A stretch of DNA of 15,730 bases from an uncultured Flavobacterium sp. (GTDB taxonomy: Bacteria > Bacteroidota > Bacteroidia > Flavobacteriales > Flavobacteriaceae). Where the stretch lies: contig CAMLFV010000046.1 in NCBI GenBank assembly GCA_946479395.1, forward strand, positions 1 to 15,730. The letters run 5' to 3'. Position 1 is the stretch's first letter. The number at the start of each line of letters is the position of its first letter. The notes beneath the pieces are model-generated. The model did not search any database. It saw nothing but the letters and a program-made list of their open reading frames with translations, and was not told the DNA's origin. Below are positions 5,843 to 14,724 of the stretch, piece by piece. The position numbers and the translations under genes are program-made.

Positions 5843-7187
5843 CTTTCATTATAAAATTGGTTCCTTGATCTGCATTAAAGTCTCTAATAACTTGCTTTAA
5901 TGGAAGTACAATAGGAGCTGATTCTCGACCATTTTTTGTAAAAACATATATAATACCATTATTACTCGTACCGTAGTATGAAACTGTATGTTGTCCTCCT
6001 ATTGAAGCAATACCTTTATTAAAACCTACTCCATCAAAGCTGTCAACTTGTTTAAATCCTGGGGTAGAATCAAAACTCATTGGATTAGGAAACTGACTAT
6101 ATTTACTCGCATTTTGAGGTGTAATTTCATTTCCATGAGTAGCCATTTGAGCAGCCTGATCACATATGTAATTATCATTTTTAATATCAAACTTAGCTTT
6201 ACCTTTATTGATTTCATCAGTTGTGCCTCCTTGCGATCTTTTAATAGCTCTTGTTACATTGTTATCAGGTTCTGCTTTTTGACCTTCCTAAAATTCATAA
6301 TTACTCCCAATACTTTTGCCTTCTACTTTAAATTTTTCACCGACATCTTTTACTGATCTTCCTAAATATTCAGCTAAAGTCTTGGTATTGTCTCCTTTTT
6401 CTGCCACTAAATTTCCATCTTCATCAGGAATCCATTCTCCTTCCGTTGCACTCATCCCCGTAGGGTCAATAAACATAATAGGATTATTATTCACATATTG
6501 ATAAGGGGTCATTGTCTGCTCCGCCAACGGATCTACACTTACAAATATACTGATTCTTGGATCATAATAACGTGCGCCGTAATAATACATTTGCGTGGCA
6601 TCGTCTAATTCTTTTCCGTTGAATTTGTATTTGTTGTCGTAACCTACGCCAGACGGCACATTGGCACTTTGGTTATGCTCCACAATCATCTCTCCAAACG
6701 GTAATGTTTCGTAATAATGGCTCGGGCGTCCAAAGTTGTCTGTCAAATACGTACTACTTCCCAAATGGTCGGTATGGTACCACCAGATTGGTTTACGCTT
6801 ACTTTCATCGTAAGGTCCGTCTGTTCCCGGTGATGTGGTGTTACCGCCATCGTCAACCCAGTCATCGTCTGTGTCGTCATGATCTTCAGGGTCTTCTTCA
6901 GGAGTAATTGCTGCAATACATTTAAAATGTATTTTTACGTATTCCAATACTAAACAGGCATTACTTTCAGGTTCTAAAACCAACTCGTTTTTAATGTAGC
7001 TTAATGCCTTACGATAACAGTCTTGCTCGTTGTCTGGGTCATAACATCCACAATCGCGCATGATATCTTTACACCCAGGCATCCATTCGCCGGTAGCATG
7101 AAAATACTCCCAACAGCCAAATGCCGATGAATTTTCACAATCGCGTGCGCAATTCATCATCTCCGTGTCTATAGGTGCCTGTCCAAA
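5811..7187 (-). pseudogene. RHS toxin tip B: Cys-rich segment, RHS core and unidentified tail, broken by TAG
   Basis: The frame is open from 7187 to 6291, hits TAG at 6288-6290, and continues in the same frame to 5811, about 459 codons in total. Order: a Cys-rich segment (from 'MMNCARDCENSSAFGCWEYF', nine cysteines before the acidic linker and more beyond), an acidic linker (EEDPEDHDDTDDDW), the RHS core ('WWYHTDHLGSSTYLTD', 'NGKELDDATQMYYYGARYYDPR', 'NPIMFIDPTG'), then the tail. After the TAG the tail reads EGQKAEPDNNV through 'NDNYICDQAAQMATHGN' and 'IGGQHTVSYYG' to 'YYKKNTK'. I do not recognise this tail; the Cys in YICDQA and the His in GGQH could be a cysteine-peptidase-type pair (speculative). 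The N-terminal RHS shell is absent, so this is an orphan tip. A candidate lipoprotein immunity gene overlaps its 3' end. Confidence 0.75.
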
Positions 7188-7194
7188 TCAAAGA

Positions 7195-7596
7195 ATGTTA
7201 AAGATAATTCAGGATTCTGATTTTGAACTTGTAACTTCTATTAGTCCAAGATGGAAACACAAGGAAATGTACGAACGGGCTTTACTTTTTAAAAGAATGT
7301 TTCGATATGATTTTGTACAGTGGAAAAGTCGAGAAGGCGATAATGATCCAGATGTACATGGTTACCTTTTTACCCATGACGACGGAACAATTGTGGGAGC
7401 ATGCTCATTCCGCTATCGAAAGTATAGTACTAACATGATATGGGTATTAGATTGGGTTTGGATAAGCCCTAAATATAGAAGAACCGGGGAATTATCAAAA
7501 CGTTGGGAATATTTCAAAAAAACTTTTTGAAAATTTGAAGTTGAGCATCCTATTTCCGATGACATGCAACTATTCTTAAATAAAAACCCTATATAA
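7195..7596 (+). pseudogene. GNAT-type N-acetyltransferase interrupted by in-frame TGA
   Basis: From the ATG at 7195 the frame encodes 'MLKIIQDSDFELVTSISPRW' through 'GYLFTHDDGTIVGACSFRYR' and 'WVWISPKYRRTGELSKRWEYF', a GNAT acetyl-CoA-binding pattern (strand 4 then an R-R-x-G loop). TGA at 7528-7530 stops it after KKTF, but the same frame continues KFEVEHPISDDMQLFLNKNPI to TAA at 7594-7596. A Gly codon (GGA) changed to TGA would explain this. Full length would be 133 residues. The ending resembles small Eco1/ESCO-like GNATs, a weak resemblance. A GTG at 7165 is in frame but lies in RHS sequence. Only 7 nt separate the ATG from the RHS remnant frame on the opposite strand, so the gene's own promoter was probably lost at the junction. 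Substrate unknown. Confidence 0.65.
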
Positions 7597-7616
7597 TATA
7601 AAAATATTCACGTTTT

Positions 7617-7655
7617 ATTTAAAACAAAAAACGACTGCCTAAATAACAGTCGTTT
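7617..7655 (-). terminator. Intrinsic terminator of the SusC-SusD-peptidase operon
   Basis: The arms aaacgactg (7629-7637) and cagtcgttt (7647-7655) form a perfect 9-bp stem with a 9-nt loop. On the minus strand the stem is followed by a T-rich run (tttttgtttt, down to about 7617). It starts 10 nt after the peptidase stop codon. Confidence 0.85.
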
Positions 7656-7665
7656 CTTAAATAAA

Positions 7666-10197
7666 TCATTTTAACCATTTAGGTTCCGTTCGACCCTTGA
7701 GGTAAAAATCAAACCATTCTTTGGTTCTGCGGCTTACATCTATACGGTTCTTAGTTTCTTTGATGCTATGCCCTTCGTTTTTGTAAAGTAATAATTGCAC
7801 GTCTTTACCTAAACGCTTCATTGCATTAAACATATAAAGGCTCTGCTGCCAGTTGATCACGTAATCTTTATCGCCTGTGATGAGTAACAGCGGAGTGGAA
7901 ATATTTTCAGCATGATGAACTGGTGAGTTTCTAAAATACAACTGCTGATCATCAAAAAAACTTATTCCAAAACGCCACTGATGTGTTTCGAACCTAAAAA
8001 TATCTGGTCTAAACAAATCAAAACTATAGGTAAGGTACATACTTACGGCATCGGCAACACCTGCACTGGAAACTGCCGCTTTAAACCTTGGTGTTTGTGT
8101 AATGACATAATTGGTTTCATAACCACCAAACGAGTGGCCATAGAGCCCCATTCTTTCTGTATCAAGTGGAAATACTTTTGCAAGGAAATCTACGGTTTCA
8201 TTGATACACTTCAGGGCAGAATTACCTGTTTCACCTATTTCGTAATAAATATCCGGTTCTATTACAAAATAATCGTCGGCGGTGTACTCCCTGAAGTTGA
8301 TATCGGTTACACTTAAATCAGTCGGTGCAACATACTTATTCTGTTTTTTAAACTTTTTTTCGTAGATAGCTACCACTACCGGATACTTTACAGCATCTTT
8401 TTCTTTATAGTTCTTGGGAAAGCGGACAATACTACCCCTCACTTCAGATTTCTCGTTGTACCAATAAAAATGTTCCGATTTTACTTCAGCGGCTTCTGTA
8501 TCCCATTCATTACTTTGGTGCAACAACGTTTCTTTTCCTGCTTCAAGATCATAAACATATAGAGCTGGTGGAACATTTACCTTTTCTTTTACGTACATAA
8601 GAAAATCTTTAAACCTTTTGATTTTTGAGTAATGCGCCTTGTCCCACACCAATGGAACCTGTGTACCATCGTCCTTTAATAAATCAATTCCTTCAAACTC
8701 GTGCAAACCTGCTGTCCATGTAACAACCAAATCATTGTAAGGTTTGGTAACAATTTCAAATGGAGTGATGGATGACTGTTGCAGCTCATGATTACAATTA
8801 CAGACGCTGTAATTTTTTTCGTCTTTTTTTCCACTAGTTTTACGAGCGATTGTTTTTGATTTCCAATCGTAATACCAAATATCCTGCTGATCGTTCACGT
8901 AAAAACCTTTATCTTTCCATTGCAACGGTGCGCTCAATGATTGGGTTCCCGTTATTTTATAATACTCGTGCTGATCACTGTAAAACTTCCCGTCGGTATT
9001 TTCGGTAATACCTTCTCCTCTACCCTTTTGTTCGTCAAAATAATACCAATGGTTATTTTTATAATAAACCAAATGAGGGAAGCTTGTGTATTGCATCAGG
9101 TTGGAACGATCCGAACTAAAATCACTAAAATAGCTAAAACGATTTTTCTCAAAATTGTATTTATATAAACTAACGGGCGGATTCAGCATGGAAGTATCAT
9201 CGTGTTGCAAAAGCTCGTAACGGTAAAGATTTCCGCTATGGTCAATGAGATAACTCAACGCCTTTCCAGATTGCATTAACGATGTTAAGATGCCGGTTTT
9301 ACCATTAATTACAGCCAATTGGTTTGCATATTTTCTATGCAAATCAACCGCTGCTGGAAAGCCCTTTTTAGTACCGTTCCATATCGTTACATCAGCTCCC
9401 TCTTTATTTTCACATTCCAATGGTTTTACTCCAACAACAATTTGATCGCTTGGAAGTACCCTCACCGAACTGAACGAAGTGTCGATTAGGAGCTGATGTT
9501 CCTTGTTTTTAATAGCATAACTACCTATCTTATTCATTTTATTTGACAATCTGTACAGATGAACATGAGCATCATCTACAAAAAACAGATAGGCATTTTT
9601 TCCAACTGCATCCCATTTCACTTGCTTTAAATTAAATGGTTTTATTTCTGCAGCATTGAATTTTAAAAGGCTTTCCTTTTTTAAATCTTTTACAAAAAGT
9701 TGGTCATCTTTTGTTAGGTAGAGCAACTTCTCAAGGTCATCATCCAAACTGTAATACACTACATCTGTAATCGTTTCCGACGTACCTGTTTTTATATTAA
9801 ATACCGTAAGCTGCTTTTTCTCTTCATTTCGGTACACTACCGTAGAAATCGGTTCAACAATCTCCATTCCTGTAACCTGTTGTACGGTATCTATTTTTTT
9901 TGAATTAAAATCGGCTATATACAGTTCTCTTTTAGTGTAACTGTAAAAAACACCTTTTTGATCTGTAACCAGCATACGGTTATCAACATTCTTTAAAACA
10001 AGTTTTTCGTGTGTATCTGTTTTATGAACAATACAGTTACTTCCGCTTTCGGTATCACTAAAATATGCGGTTGTTTTACCCGATGCTGTTACCAAAGCGG
10101 GTCGTAAAGTTTCCGGTTCGTTGGCAATAGTCTGCCCCCATACGGGACAGACCATTAAAACCAACAAACAAATTAAATAATATATAGCGATTTTCAT
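7666..10197 (-). CDS. Secreted S9-family (prolyl oligopeptidase type) peptidase
   Basis: The protein has 843 residues and is a serine peptidase that likely removes short peptides from oligopeptides in the periplasm or at the surface. Residues 1-22 are a signal peptide (MKIAIYYLICLLVLMVCPVWGQ). Residues about 25-600 are beta-rich and fit the beta-propeller that gates the active site in this family. The C-terminal alpha/beta-hydrolase domain has GHSFGG with nucleophile Ser689, Asp778 in 'TGDKDYVINW' and His810 in NEGHS, so the catalytic triad is complete. The ATG at 10197 is preceded by aaaggaact, an SD-like sequence, and directly starts the signal peptide; a longer frame reaching to 10296 would overlap the SusD gene and lack a signal peptide. 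The start lies 11 nt after the SusD stop, so it is the third gene of the operon. Exact specificity (dipeptidyl or prolyl) cannot be read by eye. Confidence 0.88.
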   Translation of the reverse strand: MKIAIYYLICLLVLMVCPVWGQTIANEPETLRPALVTASGKTTAYFSDTESGSNCIVHKTDTHEKLVLKNVDNRMLVTDQKGVFYSYTKRELYIADFNSKKIDTVQQVTGMEIVEPISTVVYRNEEKKQLTVFNIKTGTSETITDVVYYSLDDDLEKLLYLTKDDQLFVKDLKKESLLKFNAAEIKPFNLKQVKWDAVGKNAYLFFVDDAHVHLYRLSNKMNKIGSYAIKNKEHQLLIDTSFSSVRVLPSDQIVVGVKPLECENKEGADVTIWNGTKKGFPAAVDLHRKYANQLAVINGKTGILTSLMQSGKALSYLIDHSGNLYRYELLQHDDTSMLNPPVSLYKYNFEKNRFSYFSDFSSDRSNLMQYTSFPHLVYYKNNHWYYFDEQKGRGEGITENTDGKFYSDQHEYYKITGTQSLSAPLQWKDKGFYVNDQQDIWYYDWKSKTIARKTSGKKDEKNYSVCNCNHELQQSSITPFEIVTKPYNDLVVTWTAGLHEFEGIDLLKDDGTQVPLVWDKAHYSKIKRFKDFLMYVKEKVNVPPALYVYDLEAGKETLLHQSNEWDTEAAEVKSEHFYWYNEKSEVRGSIVRFPKNYKEKDAVKYPVVVAIYEKKFKKQNKYVAPTDLSVTDINFREYTADDYFVIEPDIYYEIGETGNSALKCINETVDFLAKVFPLDTERMGLYGHSFGGYETNYVITQTPRFKAAVSSAGVADAVSMYLTYSFDLFRPDIFRFETHQWRFGISFFDDQQLYFRNSPVHHAENISTPLLLITGDKDYVINWQQSLYMFNAMKRLGKDVQLLLYKNEGHSIKETKNRIDVSRRTKEWFDFYLKGRTEPKWLK

Positions 10198-10208
10198 AGT
10201 TCCTTTTT

Positions 10209-11576
10209 TTAATAACCTGTGTTCTGAGGCAACAGGTTGGGGTTTAACAATAATTCGTTTTCGGGTAGTGGCCATACGCTTAAGTGTAGTTTCCAATTAG
10301 GTTTAACAGCCTGTAAATCCATCAAGCGGTCTGTACGTTTTAAATCATAAAAACGGTGACCAAATTCGCAGAAGAGCTCTACCCGTCTTTCTTGAAGAAT
10401 GGTATTCTCAGCTTGGTTTAAAGACTGCACATCCACATCATCTAATCCTGCACGGTTTCTAATTTGGTTTAAATAACCGTTGCATGTGTCCCAATCTTGT
10501 AAATGGGCTGTTGCTTCTGCAGCAATCAAGAACATTTCTTCAATACGTAGAACCACCGAATACTCTACCGCAGGATTGCTAAAACCCATTTTTTTGTATT
10601 TGTAGTTGTGCGCATTCTGCTGGTCGTTACCAATAAACTTTATCCAGTGTGCTTTTCGTAAGTCATCGGGTTCAAATATTTCCAAAAGCCATGTACTTAA
10701 TTTAATGTTTGGCGCAGGTACTGCAAAAAAAGTATAGGTAAGTGCCTCATAGGTATTCATGCCGTTAATGGTAGGTTTTAGTTGCCAAATGGCACTTTTA
10801 CTTTCTTTAAGAAAAAGGCTGTTTATAGGAGAAAGTGTATATTCCGAATTGTTTATAAGAGCTTCTGCATACTGCTGTGCCATCGGCCAGTTTTCCATGT
10901 ACAGATACATCCTTGCCATAAAACCCTGTACTACAGATTTGTTGATGCGTACCCTTTCAGCCGTTGGATAAACGGGCAACAATAAATCTTCGGCATCCTT
11001 TAAATCGGTAAGGGCACGCTCTATTACTGCATTGACGGACAACTTTCCGATTTTCTGGTTTACCTTATAATCAACCGAGGTAACATAGGGTACTTCTCCA
11101 AAAGTCTGTGCAAGATAAAAGTGCAATATTCCCCTAATAGCTAAGGCTTCACCTTGTAATTGTGTTTTGACAGATTCTGTAATTCCTGTGGACTGTTTTA
11201 CCCCTTCCAGAATATTGTTTACGGTATAAATTTGTGCATAGGTTTGGTTCCACAGTGCACTAACGCTTAAATTATTTGCCAATACAGCACCGTTATAAAA
11301 ATTCATGTAATCGGGAAAAGCAGGTGAAGTTACTTCCAATTCATCGGTATAACACCCAAGTAATGCGGGAGCAGCACCGGCGTTTCCAGATAAAAAGCCG
11401 TTCTCTGTCAGCAAAACATACGCATGGTGCAGCGCCGCTTCGGCAGTACGGTCGTCGTTAAAGGTTTTCGTTTGGTCAACCATGTCTTTAGGTACGTCAA
11501 CTTCTAAAAAGTCGTTGCAGGCTGCGGTAAGAAGCAGTATGCAGCATGATACCGTATATATTGTTATTTTTTTCAT
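10209..11576 (-). CDS. SusD-like outer-membrane substrate-binding lipoprotein
   Basis: The protein has 455 residues and is the surface lid that captures substrate for its SusC partner. The lipoprotein signal ends in 'LLLTAAC' with Cys20. N-terminal SusD features include helical repeat sequence around 'EALAIRGILHFYLAQTFGEV'. The C-terminus has the family's conserved 'ERRVELFCEFGHRFYDLKRT' and ends with 'WPLPENELLLNPNLLPQNTGY'. It is slightly shorter than many SusD proteins. The ATG at 11576 opens the lipoprotein signal (MKKITIYTVSCC); the upstream in-frame extension overlaps the SusC gene and is unlikely. It starts 10 nt after the SusC stop. Co-transcription with an S9 peptidase suggests peptides rather than glycans as substrate, as in RagA/RagB-type systems; this is inference. 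Confidence 0.92.
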   Translation of the reverse strand: MKKITIYTVSCCILLLTAACNDFLEVDVPKDMVDQTKTFNDDRTAEAALHHAYVLLTENGFLSGNAGAAPALLGCYTDELEVTSPAFPDYMNFYNGAVLANNLSVSALWNQTYAQIYTVNNILEGVKQSTGITESVKTQLQGEALAIRGILHFYLAQTFGEVPYVTSVDYKVNQKIGKLSVNAVIERALTDLKDAEDLLLPVYPTAERVRINKSVVQGFMARMYLYMENWPMAQQYAEALINNSEYTLSPINSLFLKESKSAIWQLKPTINGMNTYEALTYTFFAVPAPNIKLSTWLLEIFEPDDLRKAHWIKFIGNDQQNAHNYKYKKMGFSNPAVEYSVVLRIEEMFLIAAEATAHLQDWDTCNGYLNQIRNRAGLDDVDVQSLNQAENTILQERRVELFCEFGHRFYDLKRTDRLMDLQAVKPNWKLHLSVWPLPENELLLNPNLLPQNTGY

Positions 11577-11586
11577 AATCCAATAA

Positions 11587-14583
11587 TTAAAAGTTAATGG
11601 TAGCTCCAAAGGATATGGTTCTGAGTACCGGAAGAAACCCAAGAGCGGTTTCGGGATCGCTGCCCCAGAATTTTGTAAATGTTACCAGGTTTTGTCCCTG
11701 TAAAAATGTGGTAAAGGAAACACCTGCCAATTGAGGAATCTTCCAAGCGTATTGTAATTGTAACGATTTCAAGCGAATATATGATCCGTCTATAACCACC
11801 TGATCGCTGTTGGCAAAATTCTGATATGCGCGATATGCTTCGGTATTCGATACTAACGAAGGCTGTTGGTAGGAAGAAATTTCGTTACCCAAACCAAAAT
11901 AACTGCCTGCACGTACGTTTTTATTTTCCATTTCACCCAATAAATTGCTTCGGAAATCGGGCGAAAAAGCTTTTTGCTTTACAAACTGAAAAAAGAAATC
12001 CAGACTCCAGTTTTTGTATTGAAATGAATTATGGATACCTCCGTAAAAACGTACCCCCACATCCATAGCTACCGTACGGTCGTTCAAATCAATTTTACCA
12101 TCGTTGTTGGTATCTTCAAATTCAAAAAGACCCGTTTCGGGGTTGATGCCCGTGTAGCGGTACATTTTACGAATGGTGACCGGTTTACCGATTTCGTACT
12201 GGTTGGCATAGGTTGATTCTTCCAAGTTTGGAAAAGCAATTAGTTCGTTTCTTGGTATACTAAGATTCAAACTGGTGTTCCAAGACCACTTTTCTTTTTG
12301 CAGGTTACTGCTACGCAGGGTAAGTTCCCATCCTCTGTTTTCAACCGTTGCCCCCAAGTTTGCTTGTACACTTGGAAAACCTGTTGTTCCCGGTAACGGA
12401 ATACCTACCAGCTGGTTAGACGAACGGTTCCGGTACCACGCAGCCGAAGCAGCCAATTTGCCGTTAAAAAACTCTAATTCCAGTGCGGCTTCCAACTTTT
12501 TATTGGTTTCCCAACTGAAATCGGGGTTGTATAATCGCAAGGGTTCTAACGTTACCTTACCATCGTACGTGTACAAGCCCAAACCTAATGTATTTAAATA
12601 CTGATAGTCTCCAATTAAATCGTTACCCGCAATACCGTAGCTAGCGCGCAGTTTTCCAAAACTTAACCACGAATTTTCTTCCAATGCCTTTTCACGACTG
12701 AACAGCCAAGCTGCGCCTAGGGCACCGAAATTGCCCCATTTTTTATTGGAACCAAACCTGCTGGAACCATCCCTGCGGGCGGTAGCGTTTAGAATATACT
12801 TGTCTTTATGTGTATAGTTCACTCGGGCAAATAACGCATGGTATCTGTAAAGTGTTTGTGCATCTTTAGTAACGCGTTGGGTAGCGGCACTTTGAATGTT
12901 CATAATAAAATCGTTCGACAGAAAATTGCTTCCACTTAATCCCAATACATCTTGTGAGCGTTCTTCAAAAGTACTGCCCAACAATACTTCCAATCGTGCA
13001 TTATCATTGCTGTACGAATAATTTAGTTTAGGTTCTACAACCCAGCTTTCTTTGTTAAGTGTTACCACATTTACAGAAGAATTGGCACTAGTGTACTGCA
13101 ATGACGGGTTCATGATGGTTGAAGGCATGGTACGAATCTCTTTACCCTGCGTTCGGGTAGAACCACCAAGCAGACTGAACCTTACATTCTTTGCAACTTC
13201 GTAAGACAGGTTCAACTGTGCGATTAGATCAGATGTTTCGGAAAGGTATTTAGAGTTTAATTTTGCCAACGGATTTTCAAAGGTGTTGTTTTCCCAATTG
13301 ATGTTTCCTGCTTCATCGTATAACGCAGGTGCATTTGGCGGCAGAAAAATTGCTGTTGTAAGATCTGTTGCCATGAGCTTGTTGTTCTGATCATTTTTTT
13401 GCACGCTACCTTGAAAATTAAACCTGCGGTCTTTAGAATGATGATTTACATTCAGCATAAAGTTGGTACGTTTATACCCAAAATCACCAGGATATACCGT
13501 ACCGTCGTTTCTATGAGAAGCGCTAAAAAGGTAACCTGTTTGACCAGATCCTCCGCCAACCGAAAACTGCGTATTTTGGGAGACCGCTTTACCTCCAATG
13601 AACTCCTTCTGCCAATCGGTATACCGATTCTGATCCCAAGTACCGTTTACATCGTACGCATTTTCGGGATATTCGGTAATACCTCCATTTGCAAAGGCAT
13701 CACGACGCATTTGCAGGTACTGTTGCGTGTTCATTAAATCCATGTATTTAGAAACCGTGCTTACCGCAGTATTTGACTGCAATGAAAAAGTAGTACGATC
13801 GGTAGTACCTTTCTTGGTAGTAATCAGCACTACCCCGTTCGAACCACGAGAACCATAAATAGCCGTAGCATCGGCATCTTTCAGTACTTCGATGCTTTCA
13901 ATATCGTTTGGGTTCATGCTGTTCAAAGGACTAACATTCCCCAAAGGCATAATACCCGAAGACAGTTCCTGATCCGCGTTTGACTGTGATGCGTAAGGTA
14001 CGCCGTCAACGATATACAGGGGCGCATTACCCTCGGTTCGTAAACTGTTGCGCCCCCTGATCTGTATATCGAAGCCGCCGCCGGGGGTACCGCTGCTCTG
14101 CGTAATGTTCACCCCTGCCATACGTCCCTGCATTGCGGCCAGCGGGTTGGCAACTGGTTGTTGACCAATTTCCTTCGAGGTTATCTTTGAAATGCTTCCT
14201 GTTCGTTCTTTGTCTTTAACGCTGTAATAACCTGCGTTAATTACCAACTCTTCCAACGTATCATCGTCTGCAACCAAGGTAACGTTAAGTACCTTGCCCG
14301 AAACCCGAACCGTCTGTGTTTTGAAACCTATGTATTCAAAAATCAAAAAGGAATCAGAAGGAACTTCCAAAGAATAAAATCCCAGTTCATTGGTCTGGGT
14401 ACCATTATCGGTATCTTTCTGCCACACGGTTACGCCATCCATTGGGGTACCGTCGACACTTTTAACCACGCCGCTTAAAACCATTGTTTCCTGCGCGTGT
14501 ATTTTGTTGCTGCTAAAAAAGAGTATTATGAGCAACACCCACATAAGGGGTACAGCAAGTGCTGCAAAAGTAAATTTTTTCAT
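11587..14583 (-). CDS. SusC-like TonB-dependent outer-membrane transporter
   Basis: The protein has 998 residues and forms the barrel importing substrate in a TonB-dependent way. The signal peptide covers residues 1-30 (cut after KIHA). A carboxypeptidase-regulatory-like domain follows at about 34-113 ('LSGVVKSVDGTPMDGVTVWQ'). The plug lies at about 115-260 with the SusC signature region 'NAPLYIVDGVPY' and 'MNPNDIESIEVLKDADATAIYGSRG'. The rest is a beta-barrel ending in the terminal Phe of 'TISFGATINF'. A late segment DTNNDGKIDLNDR resembles a calcium loop, common in SusC proteins. It is the first gene of the operon with SusD and the peptidase. The ATG at 14583 directly opens the signal peptide. 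A stem-loop lies in the leader 46-83 nt upstream. No anti-sigma or sigma gene is in the window. Confidence 0.95.
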   Translation of the reverse strand: MKKFTFAALAVPLMWVLLIILFFSSNKIHAQETMVLSGVVKSVDGTPMDGVTVWQKDTDNGTQTNELGFYSLEVPSDSFLIFEYIGFKTQTVRVSGKVLNVTLVADDDTLEELVINAGYYSVKDKERTGSISKITSKEIGQQPVANPLAAMQGRMAGVNITQSSGTPGGGFDIQIRGRNSLRTEGNAPLYIVDGVPYASQSNADQELSSGIMPLGNVSPLNSMNPNDIESIEVLKDADATAIYGSRGSNGVVLITTKKGTTDRTTFSLQSNTAVSTVSKYMDLMNTQQYLQMRRDAFANGGITEYPENAYDVNGTWDQNRYTDWQKEFIGGKAVSQNTQFSVGGGSGQTGYLFSASHRNDGTVYPGDFGYKRTNFMLNVNHHSKDRRFNFQGSVQKNDQNNKLMATDLTTAIFLPPNAPALYDEAGNINWENNTFENPLAKLNSKYLSETSDLIAQLNLSYEVAKNVRFSLLGGSTRTQGKEIRTMPSTIMNPSLQYTSANSSVNVVTLNKESWVVEPKLNYSYSNDNARLEVLLGSTFEERSQDVLGLSGSNFLSNDFIMNIQSAATQRVTKDAQTLYRYHALFARVNYTHKDKYILNATARRDGSSRFGSNKKWGNFGALGAAWLFSREKALEENSWLSFGKLRASYGIAGNDLIGDYQYLNTLGLGLYTYDGKVTLEPLRLYNPDFSWETNKKLEAALELEFFNGKLAASAAWYRNRSSNQLVGIPLPGTTGFPSVQANLGATVENRGWELTLRSSNLQKEKWSWNTSLNLSIPRNELIAFPNLEESTYANQYEIGKPVTIRKMYRYTGINPETGLFEFEDTNNDGKIDLNDRTVAMDVGVRFYGGIHNSFQYKNWSLDFFFQFVKQKAFSPDFRSNLLGEMENKNVRAGSYFGLGNEISSYQQPSLVSNTEAYRAYQNFANSDQVVIDGSYIRLKSLQLQYAWKIPQLAGVSFTTFLQGQNLVTFTKFWGSDPETALGFLPVLRTISFGATINF

Positions 14584-14628
14584 ACTTTTGTACTGTTAGT
14601 TAATTATTCCGTTTTAATTACTACATCC

Positions 14629-14666
14629 ATCTCCCTGATACTAGTGCCAACTTACCTCAGGGGGAT
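14629..14666. repeat. Inverted repeat upstream of SusC, possible leader stem-loop or terminator
   Basis: The arms atctccctga (14629-14638) and tcagggggat (14657-14666) pair over 10 bp with one G-T wobble and an 18-nt loop. On the plus strand it is followed at once by T7 (14666-14672), giving the form of an intrinsic terminator for transcription arriving from the left. On the minus strand it would lie in the SusC 5' leader. Which role applies cannot be decided from sequence. Confidence 0.5.
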
Positions 14667-14724
14667 TTTTTTAATCACTTAAACGGATTTTCTCTTTTCA
14701 TTAAAAAATACAAAAGGCAAAAAA

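Noticed and set aside
5811..6146. Separate 111-residue gene starting at 6146
   Set aside because: The same frame is open upstream to the TAG at 6288 and joins the RHS core in phase, so it is the 3' part of the RHS toxin, not an independent gene.
4996..7530. Programmed stop-codon readthrough or an altered genetic code
   Set aside because: All three stop codons are involved, once each, while the intact neighbours use the same codons as normal stops.
10198..10296. 33-residue upstream extension of the S9 peptidase
   Set aside because: It overlaps the SusD coding region and would bury the signal peptide; the internal ATG at 10197 has an SD-like sequence.
11577..11642. Upstream extension of the SusD frame into SusC
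   Set aside because: The lipoprotein signal starts at 11576, and the extension would overlap the SusC 3' end by 56 nt.
14497..14682. Short plus-strand frames across the SusC start and in the gene-free region
   Set aside because: They are antisense to SusC or lack any protein-like pattern or plausible start context.
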